Assembly (NCBI RefSeq): GCF_032854445.1 | Contig: NC_088302.1 | Location: forward strand, 56,834,237 to 56,898,236 | Length of the DNA: 64,000 bases | Reading direction: 5' to 3' | DNA from: Liolophura sinensis | Taxonomy: Eukaryota; Mollusca; Polyplacophora; Chitonida; Chitonidae | Part shown: piece by piece, positions 32,030 to 43,937 of the stretch | Layout: each line of letters starts with the position of its first letter | How positions within the stretch are numbered: the stretch's first letter is position 1 | Notes under the pieces: model-generated | The model's input: only the letters and a program-made list of their open reading frames with translations | Told to the model about the DNA's origin: nothing | Databases searched by the model: none | Made by a program: the position numbers and the translations under genes

Positions 32030-33230
32030 TCTTCGTCCAGGACAATGCCGCTTGAAGTGCCCTTCCTGGCCGCAACCCCAGCAACCAATGGACCCTTGGC
32101 CGCCACTCTGTCGAGCCCGTCCTCGTCCATGGCCTTGTCTTGTCTGTCGCCAATTTCGCTGTATATCAAACATAACCTTTTCGACGATCTTCGTAATGTT
32201 TTTCGTTCATGTTGTCAGGTGCCGTTATTATAGCAACAGTCTCTGTTTCTTCTTGCTGGACAGCCGTTACATTTGTCGTCGCCATTATCCTGCGTCTCTG
32301 AGACGCTGAACGCCTCGGCTTCCACGGCTGCGTGGACAGCAACATCCAAACCCTTAGGACACGTATAGGTGTGTCCTTTCCGATGACATGCAGGAATTGA
32401 TCCCTCGTCAAGGTATCCTGTAGGTTATCACCTGTGTCGCCATATGCACACTGGGCCAGGCGTTTCAGTAGTTGGGACAATTCAAGTACAGGTCCAGTTG
32501 ATTTGGGGTATGGGGGGGGGGGGGGGGCGTGGGGAACCGTTTCTCCAAGGCCTCTGCCAATCTTTGAAAGTTAACATTTCCGGAATCAGCCTTAAGATTG
32601 GCTGAAGCCTGCCGCGTCGATCCCCGAAGAGCCACAGCTAAATGTTGACCTTTTCCCAAATAGGTCCATCCATTCAGGGCTGCACAGTGTCCAAAATGAA
32701 GTAGTAGTCGCACGCGTGGTGCCGTCATACGTTGAGATTTTTACGCATTTTTTGGGGGGGGGGGGAGGGGTAGCGGGGGGTCACATTTTCCGCCCGAGTT
32801 TGACAGATTGGGTCGGACATATCTCGGCTGTACGGCTGTACGATTTAGACGTTCTCCCTTGAGCTCATTAATATGGTCGACATCGCCGACCCCAATTCGT
32901 GTACCTTTTCACGGAACCCCTGTACCCCGGCCTTCACTTCATCTACCAACTGAGTTGATGACACGCTGTCCTCCTCAGCAGAGTCTAGCGCTTTCCCCAA
33001 CTCTCACTCGGACATATTTATAATATCTAGGTACCCATACCTTCTAGCCGTCCTTGTGGTTGACCTGCCTGTACCCGGGGGCTTAGCAGCGCCGGCAGAT
33101 ACATGTGGAGACCGTTCACACATCCACGATGCGTCCGCCTGACCAGTTACAGCTTCACTCGCCGACAACATCACGGATTTCCGACTAGTCGTTAGTCCGC
33201 TGGCCCCGTATTCTCTCTCCATTAGGTCTT
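32030..33230 (-). pseudogene. Broken gag of the LTR element
   Basis: Minus-strand frames in order give an N-terminal part (33230 to 33004), a capsid-like stretch with LNGWTYLGKGQHLAVALRG (about 32.7 kb), a helical stretch with CAYGDTGDN and LTRDQFLHVIG (about 32.4 kb), and a CCHC zinc knuckle at 32083-32042 (C-X2-C-X4-H-X4-C). Frames change at least twice and stops separate them, so no intact Gag can be made. The order is typical of Ty3/gypsy Gag. Confidence 0.72.
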
Positions 33231-33240
33231 TGATGTGGCA

Positions 33241-33258
33241 ATCCCACCGCTGCCACCA
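33241..33258 (-). other. Primer-binding site matching the 3' end of tRNA-Leu
   Basis: The plus strand reads ATCCCACCGCTGCCACCA, which equals the 3' end of a eukaryotic tRNA-Leu(AAG) including CCA. On the minus strand it is TGGTGGCAGCGGTGGGAT, four bases after the LTR, the standard place for a primer-binding site. The tRNA identification is from memory of the sequence. Confidence 0.75.
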
Positions 33259-33262
33259 GTTA

Positions 33263-33611
33263 TGTAGCGTGTGCCCTTGAATTGAACTTGGTAACGTACA
33301 TCCAGGTACTGACCTTGCCACGACAGGAAATCCAGTTCGGCCTGGCCTAGTGTGGTCAATGGGGTAGGAGAAGAATACAGAAATAACAACTAAAGACAAA
33401 TCTCATGTGTTAATACAACAATAATGATGAAATTGATTCCGTGAAAATAAATCCGGTTCCCACGTTCATTCCGTGCAAGAAAACTTATTCTACAGCTCAG
33501 TTTAACCTTATCTATGAGTAACGCGTAGACTGCACTGCGTGCCTTCTTCAGAAATCCGTCGCTGTTGGCTCGGTTGACTCTAGACGGTTTCCTGTGCCTT
33601 CCCACTATGGC
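33263..33611 (-). repeat. LTR copy 2 (5' LTR, aligned part)
   Basis: Begins TGTAGCGTGTGCCCTTGAAT on the plus strand, four bases (GTTA) from the primer-binding site. The sequence to about 34.15 kb is GC-rich and may be the rest of this LTR. Confidence 0.82.
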
Positions 33612-36446
33612 TACTGCGATCTCCCCGACCCTTGATCCTCTCGTAGCGCTCCCTCGGCGGCCACGGCCACTTAGTCCGTCACGGCAATCACAGCAACTCA
33701 GTCGGTTACGGCAACTACAGTAACCCCGTTAACAGTAGGTTCGGTCGATCTCCTGCGACTAGTACACGGCAGGCCCGGTTTCCTTCAATCCTCACTCAGC
33801 AGTATCTCCCGGCTGACACGGCACTCCGTCCGTACATGACACAGTCCCGGTATTCATAGCAGCTCCGGTCGCTTACAGCAACCCGTCAAATAGTCTAGCG
33901 GTGACTGGTTTTCACATTTCTCTGAGGAGAGATCAAAGGCGAGCGGTATGTGTTAGTATGACTCTCTCCGGGTAAGCCTGAGCGACAATTAAATGCCCCT
34001 GGAATCAAGAACTAAGACACCCTCCGCACCATCTTGTTGTCTGTTCTCTTTATGCTGTCTCGTTTTCTGCTCTTTACTCCAACTGCCACTGGAATGACTA
34101 GCTCTGGAAACCACACGCCTTATACAGCCCAAACCATTTGACATTCGGTCTGGCAACGACATCAAACATGGTAGATCACCTCAAATCCGGAAGTGAATTC
34201 GGTGGCTAAACAGGTACGTTATCGTGATTGACGGATCACAGTGATAAAAATTAACCCGTCAGTCATCGGTACGTACAAACTTGGCTGTGAAAGATAACAG
34301 GACGACGATATGGAATGGAGGGCTTTTTTTTCATGACCGTAGAGTCCACAACTCCCATTATACAGTCGGTGATTGATCAAGTGCGGTAACTCTGTTATAC
34401 TGTTACGTACTGGTTGGGGCGTCATACCTGTTGTCTTCAGGGCAGGAGTCTAGGGTGGGTCACATTATTACTATGTCAGCAACAGAACTGGTCTGAGACA
34501 AAGTGAGCCTGGAGTGATGGTTTTCACTCTGGTGTAGAAGCCCAGTGTAGTATTCACGAGGTTAAGTCATATATACATTTACGACTATTGAAGACAACCT
34601 GCGATGGGATCGTGGGTAAGTTGAAGAAGATTGCAATGCGGCCGGAGTGATTGCAGGCGTTTTTTGTTTCTTTTTTTTTTCTTTGTTTTTTTTTTTTTTG
34701 ATATGTGAACAACATAAATGCAGACTAATCTTAATCGATCGAGCTTTGTCGTACAGTCCCCGTACGAACACCACAAACGCCTCTCGCCACAGAATACCGT
34801 TAGTTTCATGCAATCTCGAGACTAACGCTGAAAAATAAAAGACTTGCAAAGTTCGTAGCGTCATTTTAGGTGTATGTGACTGCAAACAATTTGCAGTAAT
34901 CGAGTAAATCGAAGTTTTCATTCATCGATATCAAAAAATCGCAACGAATCACTGAGGTCGTCAGTAGATGTAGCTCTCGTGTGTGTGGGGCTTACAAAAT
35001 GCTCATGGTAAGAGAGAAAGTTTGCCTCGGTTCAGGGCTTTTCACTTGGCAGTGTTGGTACTTTCTGGTAACAGCGCGCACATGACAAGCGGAACACTAC
35101 GGGCCAGTCCTTTGTCAGTATATCATAACTGGAACAATAATTACGTATAGTGTGTATGACATGACGTTTAAGTGCGTCGTTAATGTAAGTCTGTGGACAA
35201 CGTCCCAGGGAGACACGGTCATGTATGTGTGCATGTATGTATGTACGCTTGAGTTTTGCCCAAGTGGGATACCCGTCTGTTCGAAGAAATCGTTGGCCAG
35301 TATGCCATGACTGTCGCAAATGTTGTGTGAATCAGTGCGATGTGCGGAACCGTTTGAGAAAATCGTTAGTAAATATACCATGACTGTTGCAAAGGCTATC
35401 TTTCTAAAACAGTGTGATGTGCGGAACCGTTTGAGAAAATGACTAGTCAATAAGCCATGACTGCTACAAAGACTGTCTGAGTGAAAACATTTTTCACAAT
35501 ATGAGAAACTCTGGATGAAATCATTACCACACCTCGCTCGGCCACTGAGCGGATATTGGGAGAATTACGGACAGTAAATGTGGAACGGAGACAGTGTAAC
35601 ACAGAGACTATAGGTCGATTATCTACAATCATGCATGGCCCTAATGTCCTGTAGGGCGATATCTCGCCAATATAGGCACACTCTACCCGGCTAATGACCT
35701 TACATCTTCCCATGACGTTCGCCCTTATATACCGCTGACCGATATGTCCATGCTGAGCCCCACTCGCTCCAGATCAAGAGGGGTATTTGCCATATCTGAC
35801 AGTGATCAGTAACCCCGATCCCACGACTTTCTGCAGTCTTTATTAGGATTAAGCAGACTAATTTACGTTGATTTAATCCAATTTCCGCCTCTGTGTAAGA
35901 GACGGATAATTTATCTCTGTCGCCCGTTATCCCTGAAGTTGGCAGTATAGTATCTGGCTGTGGGTTTTAGAGTAAGACTCACCGTCAGCGATAAGTAAGG
36001 TTAAGTCGTTAGTTTAACGCAAGCTCTTCAGGCTCTCGGGTAAAAAATCGTTATAAGGTGTGCAATTATAAGGAATCTCCGCTGAAGAGCTGTCGTTTAA
36101 GTACGTTAGTTTTTTGTGTGTCGAGCGTAAAAAAGTATAAGGCGTTGGGATTAAAACTATGCCGATCAGGACGCTGGAATGTAACGTCACGACTCGGCAC
36201 ATCAAACCGTCTCGGCTATTTAGTGGGTTGATGGAGAGGAAAGAGCCATTGTGACACCGCATAATATCCCTTAAGCCGCACTACAGCCTTGTTAAAACCT
36301 AATAAATTCGCTTAATAGAGAATCATTGATCGGGTAACAGGAATAAAAGTTTGGGGAAGGGCAACTTGGTCCTTTGCTGACCTTGCTTTGCACACGTTTT
36401 AGTTTAATTGATTGTCATACCTTGACACGAAAGACGAACGACCGCT
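33612..36446. other. GC-richer flank of the LTR element, then apparently empty sequence
   Basis: 33.6-34.15 kb may be the rest of the LTR. After that only short open frames and a T-rich run (34660-34699) are seen. A short repeat is annotated separately at 35.29 kb. Confidence 0.4.
35290..35480. repeat. Two to three copies of an about 80-bp repeat
   Basis: CCGTTTGAGAAAATCGTTAG, TATACCATGACTGTTGCAAA and CAGTGTGATGTGCGGAA recur, the last copy diverged. A weaker first copy (CCAGTATATCATAACTGG) lies near 35.11 kb. Confidence 0.7.
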
Positions 36447-38703
36447 GTGACGGAAGATAATGAAGTACTATGGTGGTCACGTGACCTATCCGTCTGCCAC
36501 CCCGAGTTAGAGGAGAGTAAATTAGCAGAGGATACCAATGGAAAGCTTTGGTTCATGGTTGATGGCATCGATAATTTGATTTATTCCTCTACATTAACAG
36601 TTGAAATCATTTCTACTAGATTATACATTTTCATTTTGATACTTTTTCGGTGTCTTGGGAAATCTAAAGTATTAAGGGACGTAAAACAAAAAGGCAAAGC
36701 GTTACGACTGGGAGAGGCTTATTTGAGAGGCGGCTGTTTGTTGACTTTTTATTTTATGTCAAACTATTCGCCGAAACAGACATTCATATACCCATATCCA
36801 AAAATTATGGAAGTTTGGTATGAACTTTGGTTTGGAATGGAGCAAAGCCTCTTATCTGGGCTTACTAAGTATTTCATGACTTTAGTGATCACTGTAGAAT
36901 ATCCGTCCGGCAAAACTAAAGAAATATTCGCGACGAGTCTCTGGAACTGACTCTCTGAGGAAATTCGCCACAGGTTGAGTCAGCTCTTACATGGTCTCTT
37001 AGAATGGCAAACATAAAATACTATCTCGGGTGTATCGCGTACATTCCTTTCAAATTTAAAGACTACCATGTCTGTTCCACGCAAACACAAGTCAGCAAGG
37101 GATTCTAGGTGATATGAAGTTACGGACCATTGCCGTCTAATATCTGACGATGTGCCCCTTGGCATTTGGCAGGCAAGGCAGGCGGTAATGGCTTATGCAG
37201 GACTGATTGGATGCACAGTTAAACGACCCTCGAACCATCTGAACAAGGGGACAAAAGTGGCCTTGACTTGAGTTTTAATAACGTGTGGTTTATCTAAGGC
37301 ACAGCTGTTTAGGCTGTTTTTGTATATTACATCTGGGGGTTGGTTATGAGGTAAGGGCCCGCCGCTGGTTGGTGTTCGTAGTCAGCACGGCCTTACCACG
37401 GATAAACGTTCGGTTTGCCTCATTATTGCCTGTGGCATATTCACCAAGTTTGTCCTTAGATGATGATATCTGGAAAATACTGTAACTGTAACACATGTAG
37501 GCCTCCGTTGCCAAAACAAAAGCTACTATATTATTTACAAGCTCTGAGACTACACTGGCTTTCGCTCTCGGCTTTTACCAAGTTACATTATTACTGAATA
37601 TGTGTTTTACAATAGGACAAGTGAATGGACAATACGGCTGGAGGAATCTTCCAAATTACACTCTAACTGTCTGTTAGGCAAACTATGTACACGTAAAGAA
37701 TTTTACCTACAATTGTTTGTAATTAGATTACAACAAAATAATGCTTTCAATTTGACCTAAATACATTTGTCAATGAGTGATTATCGATGAACAAAATGCT
37801 CAGCGCAAAAGCAAACTAGTCCTTTATCTAGAAAACGACCCCGTATGAATGAATAAATGATGGATGTGTGTTATGAAAATAACATATAAAATTAGCTTTA
37901 AAATTTAGTCTTTTTCATACTGATAATTAAGTAAATTTTGCTAAGAAAAATGAAAACCAGATAAAAGTATCGGACAACGGAATCCGTTAGAGTGTAAAAT
38001 AATCAGCACAAGGAAGCCATTTTCACGGCTGCTGTCGTAGCATTTTGGAGAAACACAACGCTCTTCCACATTCAGGAGTGTGGCATAACAGATCTCTCAT
38101 CATTACAGGAAGTGATTCGGCAGACTGGATCATTAATCGAAGTGCGAGGAAACGGGATGTAGTCTAATGGTATACAGCTTTCCTATGAGGTTTAATTCAA
38201 AGCCACTCAGAATTCCCTCTACCTATCTCATAGAAGCTTTTGTCTAATATGAGTAATCTTTTAGCAAAATTAGATATGACAACATGAATTGAATTATTTA
38301 AGACCTAAACACCGCCACATGATATACTATTACTTGCTTACTGAAAATGAAACTTGCTTACTGAACCGGCACCGCTACGTCTAACTACGTATCCCACTTA
38401 ATCTGAGATTCCTGTCTGTTATGGATTTCGATTTCCTAATAGCTGCACACCACAGATCAAAGTTACAGACACTGACAGGCAATTCAACCTGCAGGTGACT
38501 ATAGTTACGGACTACGACATATATCATGTACTATGGTAACATTTAAGGGGAATCCCAGCACACGCCCCCCCCCCCCCCCCCCCCCCATCGCTTTCTTGGG
38601 GAGTGAAAATAGACCCGAAGGTTGTCAATACATCGCAAAGTTAATACAGCTTTTCTGGAGATGACAAGTCCATTCATCAAAAGTTTAGGTTATATAAATA
38701 TAA

Positions 38704-38732
38704 CCAAATATCCGATATCATCGGATATTTGG
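38704..38732. repeat. Perfect 13-bp inverted repeat
   Basis: CCAAATATCCGAT, spacer ATC, ATCGGATATTTGG. It can form a stable hairpin. No promoter or gene end is recognised nearby. Confidence 0.9.
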
Positions 38733-39390
38733 GTCGAAAGGAACAAACCCAGAGTCTGAAGACATAAAGTTATCCGTCATACCAAGATCTTCCATCTGTC
38801 CTTCTATACCTTCAGCTGTAATATGGCAATAACTCTGACCAACAAACACAATACCAACAAGGTAACTTAGGATTATTAACCGTTGTAACGGACATTCACT
38901 GTTCCACAGTCGGACTAAAGCCACCAACTGTGGGATGTTTTTTGGTTCGTCTTCCAGTATGTAGCAAGTCGCTTTACACTGAGCGTTAAATTAACCGTTA
39001 GAGACACCATTGCCACAGTATATAGCCAGACATGTGTGTCTTTTTACCAACACCGAAATGGCGAGTTTAGAGCTCGAAGGCCTTTGTCGTTAAAGGTGAG
39101 AACAATCCTACTATATCATGTGACTTGCGAAAATGTTAGGCAGCTTTTCTTGACGTATCCCAGATGCACAAATGACACCTCTTTCTTGTAGGAGCTTCTT
39201 TAGTTCGCATACCTTCAAATGCTCCGTTTTCTCCATCGTTCATTAACTTTTTGGGAAACTTTTTTCCGGCACCTGTGTTATGGTAAATTTCATCAAAACA
39301 GTTGCGTAACATTTTTAACATGTCACGCGATACTGATTTTTTACGTATAGCGATGAAAGAGTTCGAACTCGGAATGACTGTTGTATAGTT

Positions 39391-39410
39391 TTACCATCAA
39401 TTGATGGTAA
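39391..39410. repeat. Perfect 20-bp palindrome
   Basis: TTACCATCAATTGATGGTAA, followed by a near-repeat of half of it (GTACCATCAATGATG). Function unknown. Confidence 0.9.
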
Positions 39411-42400
39411 TTGTACCATCAATGATGATAAATGCACTGTATCCAAAGTAAACATTGCTCAAAGGGTAAGCAGTATAATCAGCATCACTGATGACGAGAT
39501 CCTTTCTTTGTTGACACAACAAGAGAAGAAAAATGTGACAGACTTTATATTACTGGTCGAAACTTTTAGCGTTGCGAAAGCCTTTTCCTATTTTTGCTAT
39601 TTTATTAGTACCGTGAACGGAGATATCCATGGTAATAATCATCAAAAGGTCTTGGAGAAATATGCCTTCGCCAGAGATTCAGCTCAGTAGACAAGAAGGT
39701 TTGATATGGAACACCCACTCTCTGTTAAACTACAATGTTTTTTCAGGTTCGTCACTATAAAAATCACCCACGCATTCGTCAAGAAGTTTCCATTTAAACT
39801 GTCTGTTCTTACTTTCATTTGTTTTTAATAATGGTCTGAAATATGATTCTTTAAGATTGTAAAGAGATGGTCGGGCAATGGCAGACATGAAGAGTTGAGC
39901 GTTGGGAAGGGGGCGGGGGTTGGGTGGTGGGTTGGTGTGGGGTGGTGGGTTGCATAAATAAACACTCAACACTTCCTCTATTACTTTCTCAGTCGTCCTG
40001 CTTTGTTTTTTGTATAAAACTGAATAAATGTCCTACATTTCATTTCATTTCATTTCATAAACGATTATTGTATGTCTCAAATAATAAGAAAAACGAAGGT
40101 AACCGCATCTGCTTTCTTTCCACAACACATGGTGGCTTCGGCATAAAACATTCCTCCCTCAAGGTCCGACACATTTTTATTACAAACTCTTCATTGTGTG
40201 AGTATTTGCATTTGCCGTTAGGCTTAATTTAATTAATTTCTCGTCTCACCTACATATCAGCTGCTACAAACACTTCTTTGTACATCGTTATTTCCATCCA
40301 TGACTATCTTCGGTGCATATTTGCAGGTCTCGGACAGATAAACGTGTCACTTAAATGCATCAAATTCAAGAAATTCCCCTCCATTAAGCTGGACGAATGG
40401 AGTATTATTTTGTTATCGTAAAGGCCAGCTTCCCCTAGGTCCGAGCACCATTATATATGGGCAATGGTTCATTCGTCCGTAGAACCATTGGCCAGCTGTG
40501 CTTTGATCGTGACTGGCCTCCGGTATGGTTTTGACAGCGGTTAGACGTGATCAAATTGACCATGATCTTACCTTAGTTGTATAGACATAATCAGCATGTC
40601 CCTAAGCTTTATTAAAACACGATTTGGCTTCGGATACAATCGCTCAAAATGGTTGGCTGGCAAAGGCTGGTGTCCTGTCTACAGCCCATCAAGTCGTAGC
40701 TGAGAGAGACGGTAACAGGATATTTATCGTCTAACCACGAGATATGGGGAATCCCCTGAGCAGGATATGACCCGTGGATCGAGTCGCTTGCTAGTGTCAT
40801 GACAACTGTTCCGCTGGGAAGGAAGGTAGAAATCAGTTTGGATGGGGATTGAGCAGAGATCAATACCACGGGGACCAGGCTGTGTACGAGACAATGTAAC
40901 GGTTTGTGCCTTTCTGGTCGGCCTGTAATCAACTCTGACAGCCGTCTCAACTTTACCACCACACAATTTTGTTCAGTCATTCACTACGAAGAGAATGATA
41001 CTGCCCGAATTAACTAAAGTAGAAAAGCCCCAAGCGGCCAGCGTTATGGAAGAAATGAGTTTAGAAACCCATTCAAAACACCGCCAGACTCGTATCTCCT
41101 AGCTACTTGCAAAACGAATCATGACAATTTCGCATTTCTTTCCGTTTCTGGCAATAGGCAGGCGTGACTTTATCTATCAAACTGTTGATTGGATTGAAAT
41201 CAGTTTGGTACGCCAATGTTTGTGCCCTTAACCTGACCTGTTAACTGTTCCCCCAGAGAGACTTCATAAAAAACTTACAGCATCAAGAAATGTTTCTAGT
41301 TGCCAATTTAACAGCGCTTTTTCTGGGACTTGTGATATAGCTTGCGTTTAATTAACAAAAACCAGTATTTAACTACAAAAACAGCATTAAGCGTCTTTAT
41401 GCGGAGCTATTTCCTGTATGTAATACATCTGGCCAGGACATTATGTTCAAAGTACATTGTTACTCGGTAAGAAGCACAGTTTAGGCTGGGGTCATCTTAC
41501 GGAGTATTCCATGCAATTTCTAATCCGGCAGCCATGATACCTTGATGGTAGCAATATATGAAACTGGCTGAAAAAATATGTTCCAAATCAAAGAATTACA
41601 TGTTGGTAAAACATCAAAGTTTCTGCTAAACGATAGCCACGCGAATCAGCCTCATGCTACAGACCTGGTAAAGATTATGTCGACCATGATTACATTTCAT
41701 TTGGCAATGACATCCTCGATTGTAGTATCATATGCCAAAGTGCTTAGTTTTATTAAACGAACTTTGTCATGTTTCTTCCATGCTCACTCCAGTTTTTTTC
41801 TACTCGTACACCCTACTGCTGCCAGTTAAATGAAACAGTATGACGTGCCAGGCGTTGGATATTAATGAACTAAATAAATGTAAAGAAATAAACCAGGGAC
41901 ATCTGTTAACAGGCAAATATCACTACTACGTAGAAGATAATGTTAGGACAATATAAATAAAGCCCCGCATGAATTGTTTTCGTACTTGTTTTTATTCAAA
42001 ATCATCGAATGAAAGGGTAAAGCATTATTTTCTGTGCTGAGAGGATGCCAACTGTTGAAGATGCATACCAGAAAAGTTTGCCAGTCTTTGTCCGATCTGG
42101 AATGTGAAGATACTGTAATGAGGCCTTTGTGCAAAAATGGTGCTTGGCGTCTATTGTTTGAGTGTTATGATGTGTGCTGCTTTAGTTCTGAGCACCTTTT
42201 AGTTAATGCTCTTCTTCGTGACATTTGCAGGCTACTGTACGAGCCTATTTACAGTCTGTATTGTCCAAATGCTATCAGGCGTGGAGGGGACCAACATGTG
42301 ATTGATTCAGACCATGGTTAGAGAGAGAGAGTGGGCATGGCTTGGTGGTCACTGGCGTCATTAGATATAGTACGCACTTGAGGTCTGGCTTCATCAGAAA

Positions 42401-43804
42401 AATGAGAGCAGGAAACGTGTTTCCCTGGGTAGGGTTAGGCGCCCCCTATTACCCCTCCCTTCTGGTCGTAATTGTCCCACTCTGAACCGACAGACAAACT
42501 AATGGTCTTTTGTTACTGGTGATTGCTACCAGCCATCATGCCAAGAGGTCCTCTAGTATGATATGTTGGCGTCTTACAAAGTGCATGATGAACAATAATA
42601 GCAAGTGTTCTACCGTGCAACTACCAAAGCCAATGACCCGATTATGCAGATCCTCCTGAAACACAACGTGGAAGTGGACTGACTGGACGTGATATCACGG
42701 AATCATTATATTTCACAAACATGTAACTGATCTCTGAAAATAAACGATTACATCACAGCACGTAAAACCAGAGCGTCTTGTTGTCAAACTGGTGTAGAGT
42801 TACTCAAAATGCTGTGTTACATACAGTAACATTAAAACAATCGAAAGAGACTATTCCTCGGGATGCTTATTCCACCAACAGTGTCCTTATTTATGTGGGA
42901 ATACAATATAATGACAGAGTTAGTGCTCAGAGAAAAAAAGCAGATCTGGGTCGACATTGTGATAATTCACAAATGGGTGAAATCCTGTCCCTTACCATTT
43001 GTATACCTCTCTGCGTGTTTCATTCTCACTGTTCACGTATGCATGTATAAAAAGTACTAAAGTATTAGTAAATTCTGTCCAGCAACTTGGATTAGACAGA
43101 ATTATGTGAAAACAATGTAATGATGACAACAAGAATTGATTAGACCTTTGTGAACGAGAATTGTGCAAAACGCCGTGGTGTAATCACATTTAAACATCAG
43201 TCACATGGCCCATGCTATGGTATGGTCAACTTAACACCTCAGTACGACACAAAACAAAGATCTAACATATTATACATATAGATCAGTACGGAATATTGTG
43301 TCTGGTTACTTTTATATTTTATATTAAATTTTAAATTAGGCGTTTATCTCAGTCGCGTTTCTGGAATATCCTAGTTTAGCATACCGTTAGCTGCTGATGT
43401 TTTCTTTCAACAAAATTCGAGATGTGAAGCGTGAATGAAACGTTCCACAAGTATATCTTTTTGCGGAAAATTGGCTTGCTTTCAACGCAACAGGTCCATT
43501 TGTGTTAATTATGAAGTTATAGTCCATATTAGTCACGAATATCTAGGTGATGTGACGTCAGAATTACTGCAGTATTGAACGAAACATGTTTTTATAGAAA
43601 CAGCGCACTAGAAAAGAGCTCCGGGTTAGTGAATGCAAGAGCACAGAACCGTATTTCTGAAAGTTAAGCCAGTTGGAATGAAACAGATCTCAGAATTATA
43701 CTCTGGCACACCTATGTCGTCGCTGCTTTGGATCCCGACTGGAGGCAATCCCATGGCTGTCTTCTTTCTTCAGGTTTAATATGATAAATTCTAATCGATC
43801 TGTT

Positions 43805-43937
43805 AGCAACCTGCGGATGGTCGTGGATTTCCCCCCGGACTCTGCCCGGTTTCCTTACACTATAATTCTGGTCACTATCGTATAAGTGAAATATTTGTCA
43901 GTACGGTGGAAAAACATGAAATAAATAAATAAATAAC
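43805..43937 (+). mobile_element. SINE family B, 3' half
   Basis: AGCAACCTGCGGATGGTCGT, then ATAAGTGAAATATTTGTCAG and ATAAATAAATAAATAA match the 3' half of the copies at 26.3-26.8 kb. The tRNA head is absent. Confidence 0.8.

Larger units (their letters stand above)
31158..33611 (-). mobile_element. Decayed LTR retrotransposon (Ty3/gypsy-like), minus strand, lacking pol
   Basis: Two direct copies of an LTR end (31158-31515 and from 33263) flank an internal region with a tRNA-Leu primer-binding site and broken gag frames. No reverse transcriptase, RNase H or integrase motifs are seen: the internal part is only about 1.7 kb. The upstream LTR extends beyond 33611, but its outer end cannot be fixed because the partner copy stops matching there. 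Two G runs (32512-32527 and 32754-32765) lie in the gag region. An endogenous, inactive element. Confidence 0.8.

Noticed and set aside
33955-34520. Outer end and target-site duplication of the LTR element
   Set aside because: ACTCT stands before the 3' LTR, and similar short strings occur near 33958 and 34527, but none follows a clear CA end. The match is too short to support a boundary.
34562-34921. Lys-rich minus-strand frames
   Set aside because: They are produced by the T-rich run at 34660-34699 and have no other protein character.
36447-36953. 167-codon open frame with one hydrophobic segment
   Set aside because: It has no recognisable domain, no splice partner and ordinary composition. 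It is the longest frame in an empty region and may be chance, so it was not called a gene.
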